Source of the DNA: Flavobacteriaceae bacterium UBA5079
GTDB taxonomy: Bacteria; Bacteroidota; Bacteroidia; Flavobacteriales; Flavobacteriaceae
DNA length: 12,866 nucleotides
NCBI GenBank assembly: GCA_002414705.1
Contig: DIAL01000028.1
Location: forward strand, 31,749 to 44,614
Direction of reading: 5' to 3'
Positions 7,201 through 12,866 of the stretch are shown in pieces; the stretch's first letter is position 1; each line of letters starts with the position of its first letter. The notes below the pieces were generated by a model. That model saw only the letters and a list, made by a program, of their open reading frames with translations, ran no database searches and was not told the DNA's origin. The translations under genes were made by a program, and so were the position numbers.

Positions 7201-8122
7201 CCCAAGCACTAATATCAATATTAAAAGCATCTGCATTTTTAAACATAGAACTCATATTAGTTGCATTTGCTACATTCCAACTCCCAATATTCTGATTAAA
7301 TGAGGCGGCATTATTAAACATGTTATCAAATGTGTTCACCCTAGAAACATCCCAATTTGAAATATCACCATTAAATAAAGTGGCACTCTGAAACATGTTA
7401 GAAAATGAAATAGTTGCAGTAGGATTTGTGTTTAAAGTCCAGTTTGTAAATCCATTAGTACCTGTTACAGAACTACAATTTAAAAACATATACTGAAAGT
7501 TTGTGGTTGCACTAAAATCAGGAATATCTGTAGCATTTACCTCTAAATTAGCGGCTCCATAAAAAGTGCGGTCTACTGAAGCACCCCATTGCCCAGAACC
7601 CCAGCTTTCAATGGTTTGTAATAAATTTCTATTTCCAAAATTATTAACATAAATTCTAGGAAACCCAGTGGCAATATTAGGTGTAATACTTACCGTTTTT
7701 ACACCTGCTGTACTGTATGTATGACTTATATTACCAGGTGTTCCAGTTTTTGTTTCTGTGGTTCCATCGCCCCAATCAATTGTAAAATCATAGCTTCCAC
7801 CAGTTAAAGGGATGATTATATTGTTAGATCCATCCGTTTGCCAAGTAGTTACAAAAGGGGTGATTGGTGGTAGAGAAAAATCATTAGCTGCATTATTTTC
7901 ATAAGTATATAAATTAGAGACTTCTGTATTTGTTAATGCAACATTCCATATGCGTACATCATCCACACTACCTGTGTTATGATTTTCACCACTTTGGTCT
8001 TCTAAATTTCCTAAAAAAGGATAATAGCTAATTAGATTATTGGTTTGCGGTATTTGACTATAAGTTTCTAAAGACATTATAGCCATACAGAATAAAATAA
8101 TGGTTTTAAAATAGTTCATCAA
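4286..8122 (-). CDS. Large secreted BspA-like (DUF285) repeat protein with C-terminal FISUMP domain
   Basis: A 1278-residue exported protein, probably an adhesin or binding protein; its ligand is unknown. Layout: signal peptide 1-22 (cleavage likely after TYS); remnant LamG 27-74; PKD-like domain about 92-150 (DWGDGT at 116-121, HTYSTAG at 134-140); BspA/DUF285 repeats about 185-560 with unit MFxxAxxFNQDIxxWDVSxVTNM; a closing segment LLLGWSTLDAG to NWTITDGG (562-615) common in these proteins; Ig-like domain 620-735 with IIDINGTPDG-like strand at 690-699; a second Ig-like domain from about 740 interrupted by a nested sandwich 781-920; a Big_2-like domain 963-1043; and a FISUMP domain about 1086-1278 (YTYNVVTTATGRVWLDRNLGA, CPNGFRLPTIEEF, GFCVRCIKD). 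BspA-type repeats are known from Bacteroidetes surface proteins that bind host or matrix components. No T9SS tail follows FISUMP. Two adjacent ATGs (8122, 8119) are equally possible starts. It lies 43 nt after the YadA-like gene on the same strand. Confidence 0.94.
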   Translation of the reverse strand: MMNYFKTIILFCMAIMSLETYSQIPQTNNLISYYPFLGNLEDQSGENHNTGSVDDVRIWNVALTNTEVSNLYTYENNAANDFSLPPITPFVTTWQTDGSNNIIIPLTGGSYDFTIDWGDGTTETKTGTPGNISHTYSTAGVKTVSITPNIATGFPRIYVNNFGNRNLLQTIESWGSGQWGASVDRTFYGAANLEVNATDIPDFSATTNFQYMFLNCSSVTGTNGFTNWTLNTNPTATISFSNMFQSATLFNGDISNWDVSRVNTFDNMFNNAASFNQNIGSWNVANATNMSSMFKNADAFNIDISAWDVSLVTNMTEMFSYNDLFNKNLSNWNVSSVTNMNFMFFRAANFNSPLNWGNKTGNVTNMSGMFKEAVVFNQDIGNWDVSSVTNLGYMFRSAIAFNKDLSNWDVSNVTIMAEMFYGASGFNSPLNWGNKTASVTNMSTMFYGASTFNQDLNSWNVSSVISFGQMFHGAQAFNENISNWQFTTDVTKTISMASMFRNASSFNQNISGWNVKRVNQMQRMFQNTPFNQDISSWDISRVSNLQYFLSDAKLSRANYNALLLGWSTLDAGESQVPVNLNAHFGNSKYSDTAAVLAARNTTLIANKNWTITDGGMDADVILPEIASNALASDNTTINITFSENVYRTDVSSGVLETTDFLFSLSGGTATLNSSIPNSITTTTNLTFELGLDINGTPDGTEVLTVTPVLNAIFDSSGNAATTTQSNNTAQLNDVTVPPITAPTTISGTATICTGDSTSLTASGGTTNSDAIDVWYSDICGGDGFHEGWETQPYGSVATTDNANANGVLNITSTSGDPYINMLNLGSFDPTLYKYINFRYKVNSGTATAAQIFFLNGAMTLADGAKYKNTPLISDGQWHTAVVDMSTHPLWASDGNITGIRYDYTTASGVTMDLDFIELSSAPIVGTGNTITVSPTANTSYYVNRKGPETNTSCISQLVTVNQIPVITNFNNYSKTYFDESFTIANPTSASAGSFSYTSDNASVATISGNTVTITGVGTANITATQAANGSFCSNTATVPLTVNGVSVVTKYCEISATNSNYVNNYGEIGDITGVSKNGLLLVTKSPFSGGTFDGYTYNVVTTATGRVWLDRNLGATQVASSSTDAASFGDLYQWGRGTDGHEKRTSTNISTVSTTDTPGHGFFINANSFNWQSPVNTELWQGVDGKNNPCPNGFRLPTIEEFEAEVVLWSSQNAAGALASSLKLPIAGRRHTNGSIYSVGSNGMYRTNSTLILNITSTSAARAGDERIDGFCVRCIKD
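5363..5782 (-). other. Beta-sandwich domain nested in an Ig-like domain
   Basis: Residues about 781-920 of the 1278-residue protein. Flavobacterial Ig-like domains of this kind read CxGxSxxLTASGG, then WYSxSCGG, then VGTGxxITVSPTxxTxYYV with almost no gap between CGG and VGTG. Here CGG (about 779-781) and VGTG (924-927) are about 140 residues apart. The intervening segment has its own sandwich pattern: YINMLNLGSFDPTLYKYINFRYKV, LISDGQWHTAVVDMSTHPLW, ITGIRYDY and MDLDFIEL. This looks like the carbohydrate-binding or jelly-roll type domains found beside glycan-active proteins, but the ligand is unknown. Confidence 0.6.
6445..7570 (-). repeat. BspA/DUF285 tandem repeat array, about 25 codons per unit
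   Basis: Inside the 1278-residue protein, about 13 units recur every 25 residues (75 nt), with the MF dipeptide at residues 211, 243, 268, 293, 318, 343, 369, 394, 419, 445, 470, 499 and 524. Units read roughly FNQDISNWDVSSVTNMSxMFxxA. Two units are variant (FNSPLNWGNKT.xVTNMS, following MF at 343 and 419) and one residue longer. They sit 76 residues apart, giving a three-unit higher-order period of 228 nt. The DNA copies are diverged, so the array looks old compared with the repeats in the neighbouring YadA-like gene. Confidence 0.9.
7901..8044 (-). other. Internally deleted LamG domain
   Basis: Residues 27-74 of the 1278-residue protein start like a LamG/concanavalin-like domain (NLISYYPFLGNLEDQSGENHN) and then pass directly to its usual last strand and helix (GSVDDVRIWNVALTNTEVSNLY). 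The middle of the sandwich, usually well over 100 residues including the strand that carries the ligand face, is missing. The junction is near 7966-7985 and is in frame. Confidence 0.7.
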
Positions 8123-8165
8123 TAAAGTGTTTTTAGGTATTGAGCCAAAACCTATTTAATTGTAA

Positions 8166-11021
8166 TTAATAATAGTAGTCAAACTGTATTCTATCGGATG
8201 CAGATAATGCATAACCTCCGTTATTTGATGGATTATATGTTAACGTTGTTCCAGACCAAGAATAAGCAGTGTTACTCACTCTAATACCATTTACATACAT
8301 TTTAACCATGCTATTTTCAGAAGGCGTTTGGGTTAGCGTAAAACTGGTTTGGTTTAATGTTGCAGTAAACTCATCGGCAACTTCCCTAACGGCTGCAGCT
8401 CCTGTAGAAACCGAACCATCGGCCATTAAAAATTGAGTAGCAGTACCACCAGATTTTATGAATCCGTTCGCGGTAACAGCGCCACTAGCATTAATTTCTA
8501 CTATAGGAGTGGTAGAAGAAACTACCGTACTTGAAACATTATAAAATCTAAAACCACCAGCACCTTCACCTTTATTGTTAACAAAAGAAGTGTAGCCGTC
8601 TCTAGAATTAGAGCTTCCTGGTTGTAATAAGTTCCAGACTAAATAACCACCTTGTGAACCTGTGTCATTAGGTCCCGTTGCATGAAAAGCCTTACCTTTT
8701 ACCAAACCACTTGTTCGTACTTCTGTAACAGCTGCATTTCCTAATTGTATGGTATTGCTGTTGGTTACTCTGGCTTCAAAGCCAATGGCTGTACTGTTCA
8801 CTAAATTACCAACATCAGGACCAGAGAAAGAACCAATACTTGTATTATTAGATCCTGTTGTATTTGCTTCTAGTGCATAATATCCGGTTGCTGTATTATT
8901 TGTACCCGTAGTATTTAATAGAGCATAACCTCCAATAGCTGTATTCCTTGTGCCGGTAGTATTTACGTCTAAAGCATCTGTACCCATAGCCACGCTAGTA
9001 TAATCGCCTCCGCTACCTCTTCCAATAGTTAAGGTACTTATCATAATATCTGAATTAAAGGTTTTAGTACCTGCAATGGTTTGGTTGGTGGTTACATCTA
9101 CAAAGTTTTGTGTGGCAGAACCTGTACCTCCATTGGCAACTGGCAAAATACCGCTATAAGACGTTGCTGGTGCAAGATTTGCCCAAGTGGCAACACCAGA
9201 TGCATTGGTAGTTAGTACTTGACCGGCAGTTGCATTGTGTATATTTGGGTAAGTAACAGTGCCCGTAGTTAATTTTCCACTTGTTTTTACATCGGTAACA
9301 TCGGTATTTCCTAATTGTATGGTGTTGCTGTTAGTTACTTGTGCATTATAACCAATTACAGTAGTATTTTCTAAATTATTTAAAGAAACATTTGCATTAT
9401 GGCCTATCGCTGTATTTTTGTTTCCTGTAGTATTGGCTTTCAATGATTCTCTACCAAATGCCACATTATATTGCCCTGTAGTATTTAATTGTAACGCGTA
9501 ACTTCCTGAGGCGGTATTGTAGGAAGCTGTATTTTCTTTTAGTGCATAAGCGCCGAGAGCTGTATTTTGTTCTCCGGTTATATTAACCTTTTGCGTTTCA
9601 AAACCAATAGAGGTATTAAGTCTACCCGTCGTGTTTTGTGATAAGGCACTTTCGCCAAAGGCAGTATTATACGTATTGTTTCCTCCTCCCTTACCAAGGG
9701 TCATATAAGTTCCAACCTTAAGGTCTCCTGAAAATGTTTTATTGCCTGCAATGGTTTGGTTGGTGGTTACATCTACAAAGTTTTGCGTGGCAGAACCTGT
9801 ACCTCCATTGGCAACTGGCAAAACACCACTATAAGACGTTGCTGGTGCAAGATTTGCCCAAGTGGCAACACCAGATGCATTGGTAGTTAGTACTTGACCG
9901 GCAGTTGCATTGTGTATATTTGGGTAAGTAACAGTGCCCGTAGTTAATTTTCCACTTGTTTTTACATCGGTAACAGCTGTATTTCCTAATTGTATGGTGT
10001 TGGTGTTGGCTACTTTCGCTTTAAAGCCAATAGCTGTAGCATTTGTTATGTTGGCTACAGTTACATCAGCTTGGGAACCCAAAGCTGTATTTTCATAGCC
10101 TGTTGTATTCGTTACAAGCGCTGACAAACCAACAGCCGTATTATTATTATTTAAATTGTTTCCAAGGGCAAGTCTTCCAAGAGCCGTATTACCAGCTCCG
10201 GCGATGTTGCTCCAAAGACTCTGTTGTCCAACTGCGGTATTATTTGAAGCTTCTATATTACTCTTGAGTGCCTGATCACCAACTGCTGTATTGTTGTTGC
10301 CAGTTGTGTTCTCCATAAGAGCCTGCATTCCAGAAGCTGAACTACTGTTCCCTAAATGATTCGCCAATGCCCTATAACCGTAAGCTGAATTTCTTGAACC
10401 AGTATTAAGCATATTTAGAGCTTGAACACCAGTTGCGGTATTAAATTGTCCTGATGTATTGGCAGCTAAAGCTTGAAGCCCTATAGCTGAATTAGTATTA
10501 CTATTTCCACCACCTCTACCGATGTTTATGCCATTAATAATAGCATCACTGCTAAAGGTTTTAGTACCTGCAATGGTTTGATTAGTTGTTAAGTCTACAA
10601 AGTCACCGTTAGTTGCACTTCCACTAGTAGTAGCATAGAGAGCATATGGCACACTCAACAACTGGCTCGTACCGGTTATACTGTAGGTTGTACCTCCGTT
10701 TGGATCGGTTTCTGATTTAACATAGTACGTTCCTGTTGACCAGTCTATATTAGCAAACACGCCACTAACAACTGTACCTGTTCCTATTTGCATACTCACC
10801 AAACCATTTACATTGGTTGTTGGTGTGTGGGTTTCTTTATAAACGGCAGTGCCAGATGTACTACCTTGCAGTACGCTTATTTGCATGCCTACTTGTTGGC
10901 TTATTACTAAATCACCACTGCTGTCTCTTATCAGGGCTTGGTAACTCATTTGCTCTGGTGCTTGGGCAAAACTGCTTGCCGTTATTAATAGGGCTACCAG
11001 AATGGTGTAAAATTTGTTCAT
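8166..11021 (-). CDS. Secreted YadA-head-like repeat protein (tail-fibre-like)
   Basis: A 951-residue exported fibre-like protein, presumably trimeric and adhesive by analogy with YadA heads. Layout: signal peptide 1-20 (ITASSFAQ); a conserved Bacteroidetes N-terminal domain about 21-131 (PEQMSYQALIRDSSGDLV through SVPYALYA); then three modules. Each starts FVD(L/V)TTNQTIAGxKTF (residues 141, 415, 640), continues into YadA-like repeats of 15-17 residues (NTAxGxxALxxNTTGxx), and closes with NTIQLGNxxVT. Repeat counts are about 10, 7 and 5. The linker GKLTTGTVTYPNIHNATAG to LPVANGGTGSATQ joins modules 1-2 and 2-3 almost identically. The C-terminal region 770-951 has FHATGPNDTG, GFIKSGGTATQFLMADGS and a final beta-rich segment ending RIQFDYYY. 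There is no YadA beta-barrel anchor, no Peptidase_S74 chaperone and no T9SS tail, so surface attachment is unexplained. It follows the 54-residue gene by 116 nt on the same strand. Confidence 0.92.
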   Translation of the reverse strand: MNKFYTILVALLITASSFAQAPEQMSYQALIRDSSGDLVISQQVGMQISVLQGSTSGTAVYKETHTPTTNVNGLVSMQIGTGTVVSGVFANIDWSTGTYYVKSETDPNGGTTYSITGTSQLLSVPYALYATTSGSATNGDFVDLTTNQTIAGTKTFSSDAIINGINIGRGGGNSNTNSAIGLQALAANTSGQFNTATGVQALNMLNTGSRNSAYGYRALANHLGNSSSASGMQALMENTTGNNNTAVGDQALKSNIEASNNTAVGQQSLWSNIAGAGNTALGRLALGNNLNNNNTAVGLSALVTNTTGYENTALGSQADVTVANITNATAIGFKAKVANTNTIQLGNTAVTDVKTSGKLTTGTVTYPNIHNATAGQVLTTNASGVATWANLAPATSYSGVLPVANGGTGSATQNFVDVTTNQTIAGNKTFSGDLKVGTYMTLGKGGGNNTYNTAFGESALSQNTTGRLNTSIGFETQKVNITGEQNTALGAYALKENTASYNTASGSYALQLNTTGQYNVAFGRESLKANTTGNKNTAIGHNANVSLNNLENTTVIGYNAQVTNSNTIQLGNTDVTDVKTSGKLTTGTVTYPNIHNATAGQVLTTNASGVATWANLAPATSYSGILPVANGGTGSATQNFVDVTTNQTIAGTKTFNSDIMISTLTIGRGSGGDYTSVAMGTDALDVNTTGTRNTAIGGYALLNTTGTNNTATGYYALEANTTGSNNTSIGSFSGPDVGNLVNSTAIGFEARVTNSNTIQLGNAAVTEVRTSGLVKGKAFHATGPNDTGSQGGYLVWNLLQPGSSNSRDGYTSFVNNKGEGAGGFRFYNVSSTVVSSTTPIVEINASGAVTANGFIKSGGTATQFLMADGSVSTGAAAVREVADEFTATLNQTSFTLTQTPSENSMVKMYVNGIRVSNTAYSWSGTTLTYNPSNNGGYALSASDRIQFDYYY
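9072..9300 (-). repeat. Direct repeat copy A (partner 9747-9975), module linker in YadA-like gene
   Basis: This 229-nt stretch matches 9747-9975, exactly 675 nt away, with three differences (9111, 9149, 9153 against 9786, 9824, 9828). Bases 9154-9300 are identical to 9829-9975 over 147 nt. Two of the differences are third-position silent changes and one changes Val400 to Ile625. Partial relatives lie at about 10554-10610 (module 1 start) and about 8737-8793 (module 3 end), showing the unit is a module boundary. Confidence 0.95.
9747..9975 (-). repeat. Direct repeat copy B (partner 9072-9300), module linker in YadA-like gene
   Basis: This is the second copy of the 229-nt repeat, encoding the linker between modules 1 and 2 (residues about 350-425). 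Crossing-over between the copies would delete or duplicate 675 nt, or 225 codons, in frame, and so add or remove one module of seven YadA-like repeats without breaking the gene. Confidence 0.95.
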
Positions 11022-11137
11022 CGCTAATTGTTTTTAATAATTTAATTTGTGGTTGGTGTTCTTATTATTGGATATTATCTCTTGGTTCTGGTATGTCGCT
11101 TTGATACACTACCATGACTTATAGTTTTTTCAATTAC

Positions 11138-11302
11138 CTATCCAAACGGATCCGTACCCGGATCTGGTGGCAAGGATTGTGCTTGTGATGTTTGAGGATT
11201 TAAAATCATAAAGGTCCCTAATGCTGTTATGCCAGCATATTTACCCATTTTCTCTATTGCCTCTTTTCGGGTGATACTTGACTTATTAATGGTGTCTTTC
11301 AT
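11138..11302 (-). CDS. 54-residue small protein with Tat-like N-terminus
   Basis: A short gene of unknown function. The product starts MKDTINKSSITRKEAIEKMG, then has a hydrophobic stretch (YAGITALGTFMIL, residues 22-34), then NPQTSQAQ and a short Pro/Gly/Asp tail SLPPDPGTDPFG. The TRKEA..KMG-hydrophobic-AQA arrangement resembles a twin-arginine signal with Lys in place of the second Arg, cleaved near QAQ; that would leave a peptide of only about a dozen residues. I recall similar small proteins in Flavobacteriaceae with SRKEALKKMGKYA-type starts. The start is supported by the purine-rich AAAGGATAGAA just before the ATG, and by its position 14 nt after the T9SS gene's stop, which suggests translation from the same message. 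A membrane-anchored peptide is the alternative. No longer in-frame start was found, because the upstream gene's stop lies close by. Confidence 0.78.
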   Translation of the reverse strand: MKDTINKSSITRKEAIEKMGKYAGITALGTFMILNPQTSQAQSLPPDPGTDPFG

Positions 11303-11316
11303 TTCTATCCTTTTTT

Positions 11317-12866
11317 TTACTTAATAAGTACTTTTTGTGTTTTTATTTGTTGGTTGTTTACCAGCTTTACGACGTACACACCATCACTTATACTCGCCAC
11401 ATCTATGGTGTTAGTGGTACGTGATGCATTTAAGTTTTGCTGGCGTACCAAACGGCCTTGCATATCATATAAATACGCTGTGGCTGCACCTTGTAACTGC
11501 CCTTTGATAAGCACTTCCTTTGGTGATCTGGTTGTATATATCTGTATGTAATCTTGACTACTTGTTGGTGTAGATAGCGTGTTATTGGTAAGTCTTAAAA
11601 AAAAGCGTCCTGTACCATCTAAATTACTATCTGGGGTAATAATATAATCTCGTGTTGTTAATAGTGTTGTTGTATTTGCTATTACATCCTCTAGATAAAC
11701 GTCTAAACTTGTAGGTAGGTTTGAATCACTAATACGAATGGTTAATTGGGTACCTGCATTAGATTTTACTCCTAAAGGGATAGTAATATCTGATATATCT
11801 GTACTGCCTAAAGCTTGAAGTGCTATGGGCACACCTGTATTCTCTTCAACCAAATGCGAATACAAGGCAAAGTTTGGCACATTACCTCCCCAAATAACCG
11901 CATCGTAACCGGCGTCTAATCCTGTACTGGCGTTATCATTAAAATAAAATTCGGTTTTATAGCTGTTATTTGTGGTGCTAGCATGAAGTTTTAAAAACGT
12001 GAGTGGGTTGGCTTCTCGCCCTAAAATAAAATCGTCACTTGTGCCTGTGGTTCGCATCGCTGGTGTAAATGCTAGGTTATAACTTGCTACATCATTGGCA
12101 TCGGCTGCTACAAAAAAGCCTTGGCCTGGCGCTAGTAAGCGAGAGCCTACATTGGCTAGTGTAATTATATCCCAACCATCAGAGGCATCGCCATCATAGC
12201 CATAAATACCTGAAGCATTTTCTAAAAGATTTAAATTGGTAATCCCTGAATCTACTTCATGATTTAAAAACGCTGACATATCTACATAAGATGGATACGG
12301 GTTTCCTACAAGGTTCCAGGTTGCATAATAAGGTCCGGAATTTATAATATTAACAGCAACATCTCCTGTTTCTACTGTACCTGTAAAAGTAAGTGTGCCG
12401 CCATTGGTTGTTGCGGCTCGATAACCTGTACCTGCGGTGATACTGGTGCTACTATTAGCTGATGTATCATAATTTGTATAGGTACCTGTAGCTTTGTTAA
12501 ATGGTGCAAAAGCACGTAGGGTGCCTGAAGCTAAAAGATTTGTGTTAGCTGTTGCAAAACTACCAAAGGCTTGCCCTGTTAAGGGCGCACTAACCAGGTC
12601 ATTATCATTATTGGTGTCGTCATTTGTATAGGCATTAACACTGCGGTTGTAGTAAACCGTTCCGGTAATTGTACCATCTAAAATTAAACTGGAATAACTT
12701 GTAGAGGTGGACCCTAACGTTAATGTATTGGTGGTTAAATTAGCGCCTGAATCTATTTTTATAGCGCCTCCTGGTGCGATTTCTAAATCTTTTACAGAGG
12801 CATCTGAACTTAAGGTATAATAACCATCTAATATAAAGGCCTCACTTGATCCTGTTGAAACCGATG
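11317..12866 (-). CDS. T9SS-sorted large surface protein (5' end beyond window)
   Basis: The 3' part of a large exported Bacteroidetes protein. The frame is open without a stop from 12864 to the TAA at 11317-11319, giving 515 residues. The ATG at 12279 lies in the middle of a conserved run (WNLVGNPYPSYVDMSAFLN), so it is not the start. The N-terminal part present is rich in Thr, Ser, Asn and Gly with beta-strand patterns (LTLGSTST, GTITGTVYYNR). Then come the WNLVGNPYPS motif and GQGFFVAA typical of flavobacterial surface proteins. The last 71 residues (11320-11532) form a T9SS type A sorting domain: VLIKGQLQGAATAYLYDMQGR, then SISDGVYVVKLVNNQQIKTQKVLIK. This predicts passage through the outer membrane by the Por/Spr machinery, with removal of the tail and surface attachment. 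It is the most upstream gene visible of the - strand block and may head the transcript. Confidence 0.94.
   Translation of the reverse strand, partial: SVSTGSSEAFILDGYYTLSSDASVKDLEIAPGGAIKIDSGANLTTNTLTLGSTSTSYSSLILDGTITGTVYYNRSVNAYTNDDTNNDNDLVSAPLTGQAFGSFATANTNLLASGTLRAFAPFNKATGTYTNYDTSANSSTSITAGTGYRAATTNGGTLTFTGTVETGDVAVNIINSGPYYATWNLVGNPYPSYVDMSAFLNHEVDSGITNLNLLENASGIYGYDGDASDGWDIITLANVGSRLLAPGQGFFVAADANDVASYNLAFTPAMRTTGTSDDFILGREANPLTFLKLHASTTNNSYKTEFYFNDNASTGLDAGYDAVIWGGNVPNFALYSHLVEENTGVPIALQALGSTDISDITIPLGVKSNAGTQLTIRISDSNLPTSLDVYLEDVIANTTTLLTTRDYIITPDSNLDGTGRFFLRLTNNTLSTPTSSQDYIQIYTTRSPKEVLIKGQLQGAATAYLYDMQGRLVRQQNLNASRTTNTIDVASISDGVYVVKLVNNQQIKTQKVLIK

Noticed and set aside
8123..8165. 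A promoter (TAGGTTTTG resembling the Bacteroidetes -7 box TAnnTTTG) or a terminator hairpin (TAGGT/ACCTA) between the YadA-like and BspA-like genes.
   Set aside because: The -7 match needs an extra base and the nearest TTG is too far upstream. The stem is only 5 bp. Neither is better than chance in such AT-rich DNA.
9072..10610. A CRISPR array or site-specific invertible element suggested by regular repeats.
   Set aside because: The repeats are long, direct, in frame within a coding sequence and encode the module linker. There are no short palindromic repeats with unique spacers, no inverted flanks and no recombinase.
11022..11137. A promoter or small gene in the 116-nt gap before the YadA-like gene.
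   Set aside because: No convincing TTG/TAnnTTTG pair at 19-21 nt spacing and no plausible coding frame were found.
11317..12279. Treating ATG 12279 as the start of the T9SS-sorted protein.
   Set aside because: The same frame runs open to the window edge with recognisable surface-protein sequence (GNPYPSYVDMSAF spans the ATG), and no signal peptide follows the ATG.

Overview
The window is low in G+C and has the hallmarks of a marine-type member of the Flavobacteriaceae (Bacteroidetes). It carries a SUF iron-sulfur operon of flavobacterial type, a type IX secretion (T9SS) type A C-terminal sorting domain, BspA-like and FISUMP modules, YadA-like head repeats on a signal-peptide protein, and weak A-rich ribosome binding regions. 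The genus cannot be fixed from the window alone.

Layout. Positions 1-2238 (+ strand) hold the end of the suf operon: the 3' two-thirds of sufD and a complete sufS, separated by a 142-nt gap containing a palindromic intergenic element. No sufE follows sufS, at least not in this window. A 134-nt convergent gap (2239-2372) with no clear hairpin terminator leads into a block in which everything is on the - strand. Read in its own direction (right to left), that block holds: a large T9SS-sorted surface protein whose 5' end lies beyond the window (12866-11317); a 54-residue protein with a Tat-like or signal-anchor start (11302-11138); a 951-residue protein with three YadA-head-like repeat blocks (11021-8166); a 1278-residue protein with a truncated LamG, a PKD-like domain, 13 or so BspA/DUF285 repeats, Ig-like domains and a terminal FISUMP domain (8122-4286); a decayed 3' fragment of a DUF1566-type domain (4254-3968); and a 520-residue LamG plus double FN3-like protein (3935-2373). 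Gaps between these genes are short (14-115 nt), so one or two transcripts are plausible, but I found no convincing promoter or terminator.

How the parts work together. SufS takes sulfur from cysteine and the SufBCD complex assembles the cluster, so the left end is housekeeping. The right-hand block is a set of exported, repeat-rich, probably adhesive or lectin-like proteins. It shows several marks of modular turnover: near-identical internal DNA repeats 675 nt apart, a 76-residue higher-order repeat in the BspA region, a LamG domain lacking its middle, a sandwich domain nested in an Ig-like domain, and a frameshifted relic of a terminal lectin-like domain just downstream of an intact terminal FISUMP domain. 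Only one of the four large exported proteins has a recognisable T9SS tail. I see no evidence for a novel enzymatic or defence system. The most interesting signal is the apparent replacement or decay of C-terminal binding domains and the internal recombination potential of this surface-protein locus.
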